Program-made: the position numbers and the translations under genes
Part shown: piece by piece, positions 35,814 through 48,054 of the stretch
Numbering within the stretch: the first letter of the stretch is position 1
Layout of the letters: each line of letters starts with the position of its first letter
The notes under the pieces: model-generated
The model's input: only the letters and a program-made list of their open reading frames with translations
Databases searched by the model: none
What the model was told of the DNA's origin: nothing
Source: Dermacentor variabilis
Lineage: Eukaryota > Arthropoda > Arachnida > Ixodida > Ixodidae
DNA length: 64,000 nucleotides
Direction: 5' to 3'
Assembly (NCBI RefSeq): GCF_050947875.1
Contig: NC_134572.1
Span: forward strand, 159,175,105-159,239,104

Positions 35814-37718
35814 AAGTGTATCCTTAACTAGGTGGTGTTGGCAGAACTCTCGTTCATTTCTTTTCGTTTGTGAGCATCATCATCACACTTAAACTTATTG
35901 CTACATATCATTAGCAAATTTTCACCTGTATCGTGACGTCACGATAATGTCGGGTCGGATGATGTCGACTCCGGGTCCGACATTTCGAGCTCGACCTTAG
36001 TATAGAATTATTTTATATCCTAAGTGCTTCCCGTCCTTCGTGCTCAAATGTGTCTACTCTTGAACGTGCGACAAACTTCTGTTAAGAGTTTATACAACTC
36101 CAAAAATATGCGTCAGTATTTATTTACGAAGGACATGGAAGGATAGGAAGGTTAAAAGAAAAGCAGAGTTTGAGACAAAAAATAGGCGGAAAAGGTTAGA
36201 CAGGTAAAAGGTGACGGCCGCGTACGGCAAAGCCTGTGTGAGATTTCGCGAGGCACGTGGGTTCAGTGTCACTGGTACGTACCTTCAGTATGATGGGGTT
36301 GCGCCCTGTCTTCGGGAAAGGTGTGGCGCTTTTGAGTGGACGGTGAGCATAGCCGAAATAACTTTTGCTGTGTCTAATGTCATTTTTCGTTCCGCTTCGA
36401 GCACAGCGCATGTGCTCACCGAAGCACAAAACGAGCCTTTCCGAAGGAACCCACTGCGTTGGCCGCGGACAACGCGGTCCCTGTCGTTGCAGCATCTGCC
36501 AACGTGGACACAATTCGATTCGGACGGGTCCACGGCTTCCATCGGGTGCCCCGTCTTTCCTGACATTGACTACTCTGTCTTCCTTCAACAGCCACGTTAT
36601 GGTCAGAACACAATGTCCTCCTTCAGTAAGAGGCTGGCTTCAGAGGGCAGAATCTAATACCCGTCGCCGCACAAAGAGTTCCGGCTGCAGAAACCGAACG
36701 CTAACTACTCGCAAATCCCTCTCGAAATACACGACAGATACCAAAGGAAGTGAGTGGTAACAACAGTGACTGCCGCTCCCACGCAGGAACACCCGGGAGG
36801 CATTCGAGAAGGCGCTTTTGTTCACCCTTCGTCCGTCTGCGAAAAAAAAGCCGCCTCATGTCACCGGGACAAGACCTCCGGAAAGTATGATGGACGCCGT
36901 TCTCTCGGCTCGGCCAGCTTCCTGCTCTGCACTGCGCGGCCTCGGGAAAGAGGACACTGTCGGTGGCGACAGTTGTCTCTTCTTCCACCTCTGGCTCCGC
37001 GAGTCGCAGAATGGCGATCGGAGCTGCGACGTCCTCGCTAGGAGGCAACCAGCTATTTTAGGGAGAAATAGCCCACCGCGCCCCCTCTGCGTAGTCTACA
37101 ACGCCACGTTGCCCCTCCCTCCCAACATACGCACACTCGCTCACTACGCCCCCCCCCCCCCCCCCCGTCTCGAGCGTACGTCGCGACGGGAAACGGGAGT
37201 TGCACGCATGGTCAAAAGACGGCAAATGCGAGCACTGTCTCTCCCCTCGGTTTTCGCCAGGGGTCCACGCACGTTCTCGCTCGCGACCGATGCCTGGCGC
37301 TCGCGGGGGACACGGCGGCTGTTTGTTGTTGCACGGTCCCGTCGCTGCTGCTAGCTGGGGGTGCTACTGGAAGCAGACGGACCGGCCCCTCTCTGAAAGG
37401 AGGACGAACCTGACGACGCAGGGCGACAGCGGAGCTCGGGGACGAGCTGACTGCGCGTCGTCCTCCGCAGTGGACGCTGGCTGCCCTCCCAGACCCCGGT
37501 TCGCGTAACCGGAGACGCGACTTTTTCCGCCCGCTGCCCGAGCATCTGTGCTCCGCGTGGGTAGTAGCCGCGGTGGGAGAGCGTTGATGGCCGCCTCGTT
37601 CAGCCGAGACGGATGGACGATTTGCGCCTCGCCGCTCCCGCCGCGCCACCGTGTCGAAGGGAACACGGCGGCGGGCTTTGCTGGAGGAAGAGGGATCCGT
37701 GGACGTTGCGTGCTCGAG

Positions 37719-37720
<2 letters not shown>
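35814..37720. other. Stretch without a supported gene, GC-rich from 36400
   Basis: Several overlapping frames on both strands between 36200 and 37660 reflect GC content. A C-run lies at 37148-37165. No domain or exon structure is recognised. Confidence 0.35.

Positions 37721-37786
<66 letters not shown>
37721..37786 (+). repeat. (ATT)n microsatellite
   Basis: About 22 uninterrupted units. Confidence 0.95.
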
Positions 37787-39305
37787 GAGTGCCAGCACCC
37801 TGGATAAGTTAGTCGAAGCTTTGCCAGTCGAAGCTTTGTATGTGCCAACATTTTACTGCGACAGCAGCTAAGAGCTGGAAAAAGTGGCGTGTGACTTCTC
37901 CGTCGGTCTGTACACTTTATTGAGTTGCACTGGAGACGACCATTCTCGTCATCAATGTTACCGTGCCGTCGTCAGGACATCTCGCAATCCTCAGCTTCAT
38001 CATACGCATAACACGTGGAAAAAGATCTATTAAAGAAGAATTTTTCTTAAAGCATCTGCATATACTGCAACCCTATTCGAAGAGTTATCGCAGTAGTGGG
38101 GTATATAAACAAACATTGTAGAATACCCATTCAACGTAAAGACGATGCTGCCAGTGACAAAAACATCACACCGCCAGACAATATTTTTCAACATTCGTTT
38201 GCGCGAGGCAAAAGGCAATATATGTTTAACTCTTTCGGTTCTGGCAAAAATCGGCGCAGTGTTGAAGCCGGTCAAAATACCTAGGCGAAGAAGGTTTGGC
38301 AAAGTTGATGTACTGTTAGGATGAGGAGCGTTAAGTATTAACCAGAGTGCAAATAAATTTACGGCATTTAACCTCACGGCATGCATGGAGATTCACGAGA
38401 TTCAATGAAGACCGGAGAAAAGCGACAGAAGTAGCGATCGTAACGCTGGCATATGGAACGGATGGGTTTCCATTGAGCAGACTCTCGCTTCAAGATGTCT
38501 GATTTTAAGTAAGCATGCCAAATTACCGAGTCATGTTCAGGAAAAGGAGGCACGTACTAGGTAGGCAAACTGGTGGCTTTATGAGCTGAACGAAGCGTAC
38601 TTTGTAAGTAACCGAAACGAAAGAGAGCATCAGCGCAGGATCAATCACTATGTTAGGGCCCATGATACATCGTGAGTGAATAGAACACCCAGGTGCTTAT
38701 TATAATCAGACACCTTTTTACCTGCCTTTATATGCAATCGCGAGCCCCACAATACACACCTATTTTAGTTCAGCATCAGTATTTTGGCCGTGAGTAGTCA
38801 TCCTGTGAACAACAAGAGCAAAAAATATCTTCAGCCAATGCCAACCTCCCGAACTCTTCGCAAATTCAAATTTTGTTCTTCAATATCTGCGGAAATTTCA
38901 TTCGCATTCGAGCAATGCGCCCCACGCAGGCTGCGCTGCCGAACGACTAAAGCGTTTACCATTGTACGTACCGCGGTGCAACTTTTTTAATAGTTATTAA
39001 CTGCAGCGAGGAAGCCGTTGGTACACTGGATACCACGACACTTCCAGCGTTTTAGCTGTTTTCCTTCGCCTCTGTATAGTTTCACTCGCAACATATAGCC
39101 GCCCTTCTGTGCGACCAGGTGCATGACCACGTGCTCTTGAAGAGCGTGATGCTGGCAGCACAGAAAGACACAGTGTTCTCTCGATAGCGCCACTCTGGTC
39201 TGCGCGAATATTTATGCCGTCGACGAGACCGCTTCTCACGCAGAACGACTCGCGTGCGCGTTGAATTCCGCGGCTTGCGTCTCCAGCGGTCTCTGGACGT
39301 CTGGC
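37787..39305. other. Gene-free stretch
   Basis: AT-rich and without recognised features. Confidence 0.4.
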
Positions 39306-39325
39306 GTGTGTGTGTGTGTGTGTGC

Positions 39326-39384
<59 letters not shown>
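39306..39384 (+). repeat. (GT)n microsatellite, interrupted
   Basis: GT units 39306-39324, a CGG interruption, then GT to 39384. Confidence 0.95.
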
Positions 39385-39387
<3 letters not shown>

Positions 39388-42300
39388 CCACCCGTTGCCC
39401 TTGGTTTGTTTATTTATCATTAGTTTATTTATTTACTTACTTTTTGTAAAACAAGGAATACAAACAGTCAGCAAGAACGCTCCCAGAAAGAGTCACGCGA
39501 TCACTCGTTTTCTTTTTTTCTTTTCCTCCTCGCCGCTCGACTAAAGCAGCAGAAAGCTTTGCGAAAGAAATGGAGAAGGGAGGCCTGCTCGAAGACATCA
39601 CCTTTGGTCTTGGAATTTATGGGGACAGCTTTACGAGCTTCCGATAACGACGGGGGCTTCGCGGAAACTACACCACCGCTGCACCCCCCCCCCCCCCCCC
39701 ACTTCTGGTGGTGAACAGGGGCTAGCTCCGATAAACACAAAAGGAAGAAAAAGAGAGAAATGAGAGATCGAAAACTGGGCGAGGGTGTGACGATGTCTTC
39801 GAAAAGTTTCTTCTCTTTAAGTCCGAACTGGGAGGGTGTGTAGGTAGGTATGCGAGATAGGGAGAGAGAGTGCGTGGCCGTAGAGAACTGACGGGCAAGA
39901 AGCCTCAGAGATGGCGATCAGCGCGCAATGTTGCTAGCTGTAAACAGTGCGAGCGTTTGACCCCCGGGTGCCCCTATATAGACGGCATAATGTGTTGTGC
40001 TGGGAGACCATTGGGCCCAAGCGACGACCCCCGGCGAATTCGATATAGCGCGTGCGTATGCAGACTGGGAGAGAGAGGGGAAGCGCATGCGGACCCTTTT
40101 CCGCCGCCGAGGCAGTCACATTTGGGCCGATGCGCTTACACGCAGAGACGCAAGGCGGCGCTGCGATCGTATCGTCCGCCGGTACCGATCGCCATGTAAT
40201 GCGCCACCCTCTCGCTCGCTCGTGCGCGTGCTCTGAGCTTCGCGGGATCGCGGCTCGATATCGGTTCGGCGATCGTCGCTAAATTGAGGCTTATCGCCGA
40301 CCCGCGCGTAGCGTCGGGCGCGCTCGCGCGATGATCGCTCGACTTTATGGTCGACAGAGAGCGAGCAGCGTTAATTTGCCGCAATGCCCTTGCGCCCCGC
40401 CATCTTTACGACTCTCGATCGCGTCTCCGGCGGCAGCCGTCTGTCCGTCCGTCGAAGGCTTGGCGCCTTGATTTGTGTGTCTTTATGCGCCCCGAGGAAA
40501 CTTCTTGGGCGCCCGCGCGTGGTGCCCGGCTTAAGAGGCTCTCCGGCTGAAAGTTTGCATTGCCGATTGCGAGTTTCGATCGGGGCGCGGGGAAGGACCG
40601 ATCTGCGGCGTCCGTTACTCCGGAGTGCCTTATCGGCCCGCAATAAACGAGGGAGTTATTACAGCCCCGCGGACAGGTGCTGTAATCCGCCCGTGGGAGC
40701 TGCGCGGGAAGACATCTTAATGGTCGAGGATTTTGAGAACTCAATACCGTTGTGTGCGATTCGGAGCTTGTACCTTGTGCACCAGATCTCCTAATGCGCC
40801 GCCAGCCAGAATTTCGTGTATGCATTAATAGGGTAACGTGGCGATAGCGGTTTTATTACATTTGTTATCTGTGGCAAAGACTCACTCGAGTTAGGGCTTA
40901 GGCACGAAGAATTTGGCGTTGCATATGGCTTATGGCGTTACGGGGATGGCAAGCTTATTCCATCGCTGAAGTCACATCTCGTATACTGCGTGGTTATCGT
41001 TTCGTGAACTATACGTAATAGGAGTAGATAGAACCCGGATGTACGAGAATCTATAGTCCGTAATGGAAACCGAATAGGCAAGTCCAGAGTTTCTGAAGGC
41101 AACTGATCACGTTAGACTTAATGATAAGCGAGAAAACGCGTCGAGAAAAGTGGGGAGCGGAATGCCGCGAAGCAAGCCTGCTTGTCGAATCTGTCGAGGC
41201 CTTTGTGCCGCAAGACCCGCGCGTTCTGGTCTTTATCGGTCGAAAGCGAGCAGGCCTGTGCGAATGCCGCAATGCGCTGTCAATGCGTTGACCTTGTTTA
41301 AAAGCAAAGACCAACGAGCTCATAATGCAGTCATCAGCAAGAAAGCATTCCCGGCTGTTTTACATAGCTGCGATGGTGCGCGCGAGTCCAGCTTCGTTTG
41401 ATAGTCGCCGCGTTGTAAAAGGCGGCTATACGACGGTGGAGCATCGCATGAGTTTTCCACGTCGCTACAAAAGCAGAAGAGCGAAGTAGCCTGTAGAGGA
41501 AGTCAATCACAGAAAACTGCGCACGTTGAAATGCACGAAATGGAAATTTTGACGGATCGCTAAAGAAGGCATCCACGACACCGAGAGCCGGCACAATGGC
41601 ATCAACGATGTCGAGGACGTATACGGAATGGCGGTGAGGACGAAGGTGACGGCATGAGGTTACTGACGCCGCGGACCCGGATTTGTCCGCGTAAAAAAAA
41701 AAAAAAGGAAAACGCGTTGTGCCGGCAGAGATACGTCCGCCCTTTTGTAAGCGTCATTTCGGTGACGGTATACAAGGAACGACGCCGTGTCCCACGCACG
41801 CATGTTATCGATTAGAGCTCGCTATCGGTTAAGAATATCAGGCCAATTATCGGGAATCATTTCATCGATTAATTAATCGGAAGCCACACGGTGTAATTAC
41901 AGTTGATTGTCCTCACCGCATATTCACATAGTAATTGAGAGAGAGAGAGAGGGGGAGAACGATTTTTTTCTCCTTCTGAAAGAGAAATAGAGATGTTGCA
42001 TCCGAGACACAATGGATGATGGTGTCAATCGTCGTCGCTGTCCGACGCAAAAAATGGTGGCAAATTTCTGGCGCCTGCGGTGCGGCAGTGTACGGCCTTC
42101 GAGATCTGGACGTGCTGTTCGGACACCGCCTATTGCACTCTTTGTTTTGCACTCGACTCTAACGCGCACGTCACATTTTTGTCAGCTGCTGAAAAAAAAA
42201 AAAAAAAAGGAGTGTGCGTTAGAATCGATTACATCCGGTATTAAGCATAAAAGGCTCATCGCACGCAAATGCTAGTCCCTACATGCGGAGGCAAATGAAC

Positions 42301-42880
42301 TCCTTCACGCCTTCTCTGGCAGTTATGCATTTTATTCGCTCATCAACGCGCCGGCCAGCAGCGCTCACAAGGTGATCGCATGGCGTTGTGTCTTCCCTCC
42401 GCTCAAGGAAAGCGTAGCGTGATCGCTTGTACCGCTCACCATGGCGCGGCTTGGGTCCAGAGACGACAGATTGAAGCTGCCGTCGCTTGCCTCTGAGCGA
42501 GCGCAGCAGGGGGCCGACGTTTGCTCCATTTTGTTCAGCTGACCTCCACCGATTAATTGCGATTATAGCAACAACCGCAAATTTAGAATGAGGCTAATCG
42601 GTCAGTTTCCAAGTTTTTGTTATCGATGCTCAAATGCGCATATGCGGGTTGTGTGCTCGCGCTGTACGATTATTACGCTTTCTTTTTTCATTCTGATTTC
42701 TGTTATTAGTGCGAAAGAATTACGTGTCCCGCGATCGCGGCAGAAAAGCCGGCGTTGTCCGCAACGAGTGGTACCAAAAATCAGTGTGACGTCGTCAGCG
42801 CCTTGTATGACGCGAGCAGTAATACAGAAGATAGTAAATGGCATAACAGCGTGATTAGTAGTAATTATGGGCAATTCATG
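39385..42880. other. Stretch without a supported gene; possible regulatory DNA
   Basis: GC-rich islands (39870-40700) alternate with AT-rich blocks containing TATCGATTA, CAATTAT, TTAATTAATC and GTAATTAC words (41815-41910, 42550). A C-run lies at 39684-39700 and an (AG)n run at 41937-41951. No exon recognised. A regulatory role is only a guess from composition. Confidence 0.3.
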
Positions 42881-43282
42881 TTAATTAACGAGAATTAAGG
42901 GGAATTAGAGCGAAGTAAAGTGAATAAATCTTAGACCAAGTTAGAGTAAGGTTACTTAAGGTGGAGTAAAGGGAATTAAGGTGAAGTTATGTCAGTGAAG
43001 GTGAATTAAAGTGAATTAATTAAGGTACAATAAAGAGGATTAGGATTTGTACAAATTACAGCCATGCCAATTAGGAGATGTAATGAGGAGGGAAGATAAC
43101 CGATGGTCATTAAGGGTTACGGACTGGATTCCAAGGGAAGGGAAGTGTAGCTGGGGGCGGCAGAAAGTTTAGGTGGGCGGATGACACTAAGAAGTTTGCA
43201 GGGACAACATGGCCACAATTAGCACATGACCGGGTAGTTGGAGAAGTATGGGAGAGGCCTTTGCCCTGCAGTGGCCGTAACC

Positions 43283-43314
<32 letters not shown>

Positions 43315-43440
43315 ATTAGAGCAAGGAGGATTAGGGCGGATTCAGCTGTACGGAGTTTGGTACAAAGTAGAGCAAGGCAGATTAGGGTGAATTCAGGTGG
43401 GTTAATGTTACTACAAATTAGTGCGAGGTGGATTGCGGTA
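42881..43440 (+). repeat. Degenerate GAATTAAGGTGAA minisatellite, split by a LINE end
   Basis: From 42885 to 43065 and again from 43313 to 43440 the sequence is built of 12-16 bp variants around GAATTAAGGTGAA / GGATTAGGGTGAA. The RTE-type LINE end at 43101-43312 lies between the two blocks. Confidence 0.6.
43101..43312 (+). mobile_element. RTE-type LINE 3' end, strongly 5'-truncated
   Basis: This matches the terminal part of tick RTE LINEs as I know them: ACGGACTGGATTCCAAGG, a GGCGGCAGAAAG block, AAGAAGTTTGCAGGGAC, then GAGAAGTATGGGAGAGGCC and TTGCCCTGCAGTGGCCGTAA, ending in an (ATG)n tail (43283-43312). The RTE clade ends in short tandem repeats. About 210 bp remain, with no intact coding. 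Confidence 0.7.
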
Positions 43441-43885
43441 GGCTTGTGGCGGACACGTGACAATGCATGATGTGACATATCAAAGACGTAACTAATCAAC
43501 CAGAGAAGTTATTGTGCTTTGACATCCGAATCACCTCAGGATACGTAAGCGACAGTCAAGTTTTACATTTTCTTCAGATACTTATGGCGCAAGCCACTTG
43601 TTACAACTTGTCACGTGCAAACAGGTGCTCTAACTTCTTTATGCAATTCTATTCCTGTTTAATACCGGTTTTGTTTTTCTTTTATTTTTCGAAGCGCCTA
43701 CCATTGCGATGTTAATTTCCTGCAAGAATGACACAAATGCACTGTGAGGAATAGGCCAAGAACCGGGCGTTCAATTCTTCATTTTGAGGTCCCGAAACTC
43801 AACCGTGGGTTGAGAGAGCAGCCGCAGCGGATCGCTCCGGGTTAACTTTGCCCACTTGTGCGCCACTGGACGGTGCACGAGCATG
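43441..43885. other. Gene-free stretch
   Basis: No features recognised. Confidence 0.4.
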
Positions 43886-44036
43886 TTTTTTCTTTTTTTT
43901 TCTTTTCTTTTCTTTTTTTTTTTTTTTGCCGTGCGCAATACCACGGAAATGCGGCGGCCGGTGCAGACAATCGAACCCGAGTGCTTCGCACTCGGCAGCA
44001 GAAAGCCATAGCCACAGAGTCAGCTTGTTGGCTAAC
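43886..44036 (-). mobile_element. tRNA-derived SINE with A-rich tail
   Basis: On the minus strand: A-box-like TGTGGCTATGGCTTTCTGC, an anticodon arm (CCGAGTGCGAAGCACTCGG, a perfect stem), and an intact B box (GGTTCGATT), then a short GC-rich body and an A-rich tail (the T/C tract 43886-43927 on the plus strand). Only about 110 bp precede the tail, so it may be a short or truncated SINE. Confidence 0.7.
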
Positions 44037-45352
44037 CGATTGGTATTAGGGGGAAAAAAAGACGAGTAAAAATGTAAACCAAAACCGATCGTATGTGAAA
44101 TAACAAAATGCGTAACGTAGTAGTCGATATTCCAAAGTAAGGAAAGCTAATTTAATTAAAAGAAATCAAGGAAATCAAAGAGGGAATGCAAAGTGGATGT
44201 CACTAATTTCCAAACGCGAGCTTCACAATGTGTCTCATAAGAATCAGAATTTTGCAATTTTACGAAGGAGATGAAATCGTAATGGATATGGTTGAGAGTG
44301 ATTAATACGGAGAAACATTAACAAGTTTTTTTTTTTCCTTAGGTAATCCCTGGGCGTCTCGGCAAACGTTCCTGGCCGAGAAGTCCGAGGAGCCGCTCGA
44401 CTACGTAAACGCAGTCTAAGATCACGAAGCCGTATCTCCACAACTTGCTTGCTTTGAGTGTAAAACCGTCGGCAGGAAAGAAAAGTCGCTACAGGTTCCA
44501 GTTGATACGCGTGTCACCTGCAGTACACATGCCCACGCAAAACGACATACCTGTGAAAGCTTGCTCAGGCCGTCAGGCCTCCGCAGTGACCGGCATGCTG
44601 ACTTTTCGTCACGTGGATTCGAGATGATGTTCATTACAGAACCTTACTTTTCTAGTTCTTCTTTTTCTTTTTTAAATATGCCTTATAGAGAGCTTGCCTT
44701 GAGGAAAAGAAAAGTGCCTAATTGCACAGTGCATCACCGACTTCTTTCCGCATCGCTTAGACGCGTGCCATTACCCACTCGCCCGGTTTTCTTTCGGGAA
44801 TTTATTTGTAGTAGCGACGCAGGCTTGTTAACCCGTACGCCATCTGGCGGTAACTTGCGATAACGGCGGCGGCGGCGTTGATAATGAGCTTACGCGTGAA
44901 ACACGTACAGGTACCTGTTTTCAATCTCCCGCACGGTCGTTGCTCGCGCTCCGTCTCTGAAGCGTGGGCTCCTTTATTCGCTCCTTGGAGCATCCCTGCA
45001 GTAAGCGCGGCAAGAAATTGGGCTTGTCTTTTTTATTTTTGGTTGCTCGTTCGCGTCTTGTTACGGCGCTGAGCACTTGCGACGAACCACTGAAAGAAAG
45101 CGAGCGGCCCGCATTTCGACGACTTTCAATTAGCAACGTCGAGAGGTGGTAGGCCCTTTCATTAACGCGCGGATTTACGGCCCTTATTCGTAACTTTCTA
45201 GCCGCATTATAGCGGGGCTTTAATCGTGAACAAGATTACGCCGAAGCGCAGCGAAGACGTTTCGACGGAGTGCCGTAAATGCGCATGTTAATAAAAGGGT
45301 GCATATTGCCCGCTGAAAGTTGCTGAAATTCGGGCGGCTTTATGAGATATAA

Positions 45353-45355
<3 letters not shown>
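44037..45355. other. Stretch without a supported gene
   Basis: AT-rich to 44350, then mixed. A block at 45150-45235 has TAACGCG, ATTATAGC and TTAATCG words. No exon recognised. Confidence 0.35.

Positions 45356-45415
<60 letters not shown>
45356..45415. repeat. (AT)n microsatellite
   Basis: About 30 AT units, self-complementary. Confidence 0.95.
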
Positions 45416-45419
<4 letters not shown>

Positions 45420-48050
45420 CTGCCCATTGAGTTACGCTCGTGAAATGCGGTGAAGTTAGACAGATATATCCGAAGGGGCAATGTCAAAAATCGCCTGTAC
45501 AGGGAAAGTCTACGAAGTCAGATTTCAGCGTTTTGTCAGTACTATAAGTCGGCGAATTGTCGAATGATACTTCCTCTCCTGGGCGTTTCGAGGTACTCGG
45601 GAAATACTTGCGAAATTTTCGAAGCTGGCACGGGGTCATCATCCTTGCACGCGCGCCGCTTTCGACACTACTGATCGCCCCCCCCCCCCCACCAGTTAGA
45701 TCGATTCCCACCAATGGAAACGCCCTCCCCCTCCGCCCCCCACAAGCTTTCCTTCGCGGGGAGCTCGCACGGGGCACCCAATATTTTTACTCGGAATTCG
45801 AACTAAACAAACGCAAGCTTGCGACACGCTCTAAGTGCCCGACTATGAAAGGAGCCTTATATAGCACCTCGAAACGACGACCAAAAAAAAAATGTCGGGG
45901 TGCCAAACGGCGAGGAATCGTTAAATGGAGCTTGTGAAAAATAAAAATGAAATAAGACCGATTAAAAAGAAAAAGGCGCCTGAGCCAATCACCGCGGACA
46001 CGACAATCTGGCTGGTCGTAAACGAAACGCAGAACCGCCGGAATGGCGCAGATTGGGGAAGGCCTGCCGGGGCCTCTACGAAACGGTGAGTAAAAACCGC
46101 CGTCATTCTCCTCTGGCAAGAATGAAAAGACAGAGGCTGAAGGTGGCCACGGGCAAGAAAGAAAGAAAGAAAGAAGGAAAGAAAGAAAGGAGAGCAACGA
46201 CAAGCCACTCAAGTTGAGGCGTGGAAGTCCGGTCGCAGGCACGAAAAGGAAGCGCAGGGAATAGGCGAGCAAATCGGAAGATTTACGCGCGCCCTCCGAG
46301 CGGTGTTTCATCCACGTCGCTCCCCTCTCCCGCCTCCGTCGCCTCCTCGTCGTCTCTCCCCCTCGCCTTTCCTCGCATCGAGAGTGTATGAGGCAATTGC
46401 TGCTGCCCTAGCTGCGGTGACTGGAGTAATGACCAGTCCGTCTTGCTCCGTGGTAATGACTTTCGATACGGGAATTTCGGCAACAGCCTGCAGCTCGCCT
46501 CGGACTCAACCGTGCGCGTGTTGTCAAACGGCCAGGTTTTTTTATAAATATACAGCAGGCCGCGGGAGAAGCGAGTGTCGCCGATAACCACGCGCGAGGT
46601 GGCGCTGCTGCTGCTGTTGTGAGGCGGGAGGCGTGCCCACGTCTGTCTCTAGAAGCGGAGCGTCCCCAAGAGTGGCAATGAAGAGGGCTTCCTCTTTTTG
46701 TTCTTTTATTCCTTTAACTGTTGTGCAAGGTGGTTCATGGACAATTTACCGCACGGAATTGGCGCGTTAATTAACAGCCTACGTTGCTGCGGCGCGCGCT
46801 TACAGCCATTGACACCTCGCATTTTTTAGTTGCCACGCGCGCTTCATCTGCCGATTGCAAGCGATAAAGTATCGGTAGTTGCGATCGAAGGGTCTTCCTA
46901 ATGGGGGAGCGTCTCATTAATTTATGCAACGGGAAATTGCTCATTTAACCTGATTCAGTAACTACTACCCGGCTGCCTCTTGATGGCCCGGCACGATCCA
47001 GTGGGAGCACGATTAGAAACGTATTTCATTATGGCTGCCGCGAACGAAGAAACACGAGGAACGGCAGCGACAAGATCTAAAAGTAATATTTTCGGGCACG
47101 TGAGTCGCAGTAAGCCAGCAGCGACGACGATAGAATTATTCTGATACGCGACATCGAAGAAGGAAATACAATCCAATCAGATCCAAAACCACGCACTGTG
47201 AGAATCGATGCGATTGGCGAAGCATTTTGCACGTGTAGCTGGTTATCCAGCAGTGTTGGGGTTTCTGCAAAGCGTTGCCATACAGACGAACGGGCTTGTG
47301 CAAAGGCGAGCAATTGTGTCTGTGACGCGAGCGTATATGTCACGACAAGCAGCAAGACGACGTCAACAGTGGCAGCAATAATACGATGACGGCAACGGCA
47401 TGACCACCGATTCGTTATCACATAACAGAAACGTTATGATGTGGTGCCGCCTAAGCCACAAAATAATATCAGTCAATTGTTATGTTTATGCACTGGCACC
47501 GTTCAAAATGCTGGGCTGCACCTTTGTAGCCATGTCATGTCCGATGCTATTCCTTTTGATGCTATTTTCGATCCGATGCTATTCGCTCTTCGTGAGTGGC
47601 AAAAGCAATGCTCCGCCCGCGCTATCAATCAGCCGGCCGTGAACTGTGGATGATAACAGTGGCATAGAATCAAAGGGAAGGAATAGCAACAATATCTGCA
47701 GGTCTGAAATGGAAATGGAGACGCCCACGCAACTGCACATATTTAAATATGTGTAAGCTTTAATTCTACACCACTTGTGTCACGGTGACACACACCTATT
47801 TCAGAGGATTGGCCAAGATTGGGCGCACATACCCAGTGACACAGACGACATGCCCAATGGGCCAAGAACGGGGCAGGCCGAATATCAGAAGTCGACAAAG
47901 ATCAACGAACCAGTTGAATATCATGTACCATTAAAATGCACGTACGCTTTAGAAATAGGCGTGTTTCGGTCCGCTGCGCCCATGTTTTTTCACTCTTACT
48001 ATTTGTGTGGCTATTGTACAGCTACACGGCAGTACCTTAAACGTTTTTTT
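45416..48050. other. Stretch without a supported gene
   Basis: GC-rich 45600-46680 with a (GAAA)n-like run at 46157-46190, then a block with GTTAATTAAC, CATTAATTTATG and CTAATG words (46760-46950). At 47795-47900 there is a dispersed repeat with CCCAGTGACACA and GGCCAAGAACGGGG words that recurs, diverged, at 58100-58290. No exon recognised. Confidence 0.35.
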
Positions 48051-48054
48051 TTAA

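Noticed and set aside
38996..39420. His/Thr and Cys/Val repeat proteins at GT/CA tracts
   Set aside because: Simple translations of dinucleotide microsatellites.
42881..43065. CRISPR-like array
   Set aside because: The units are contiguous, degenerate and without spacers, and the genome is eukaryotic.
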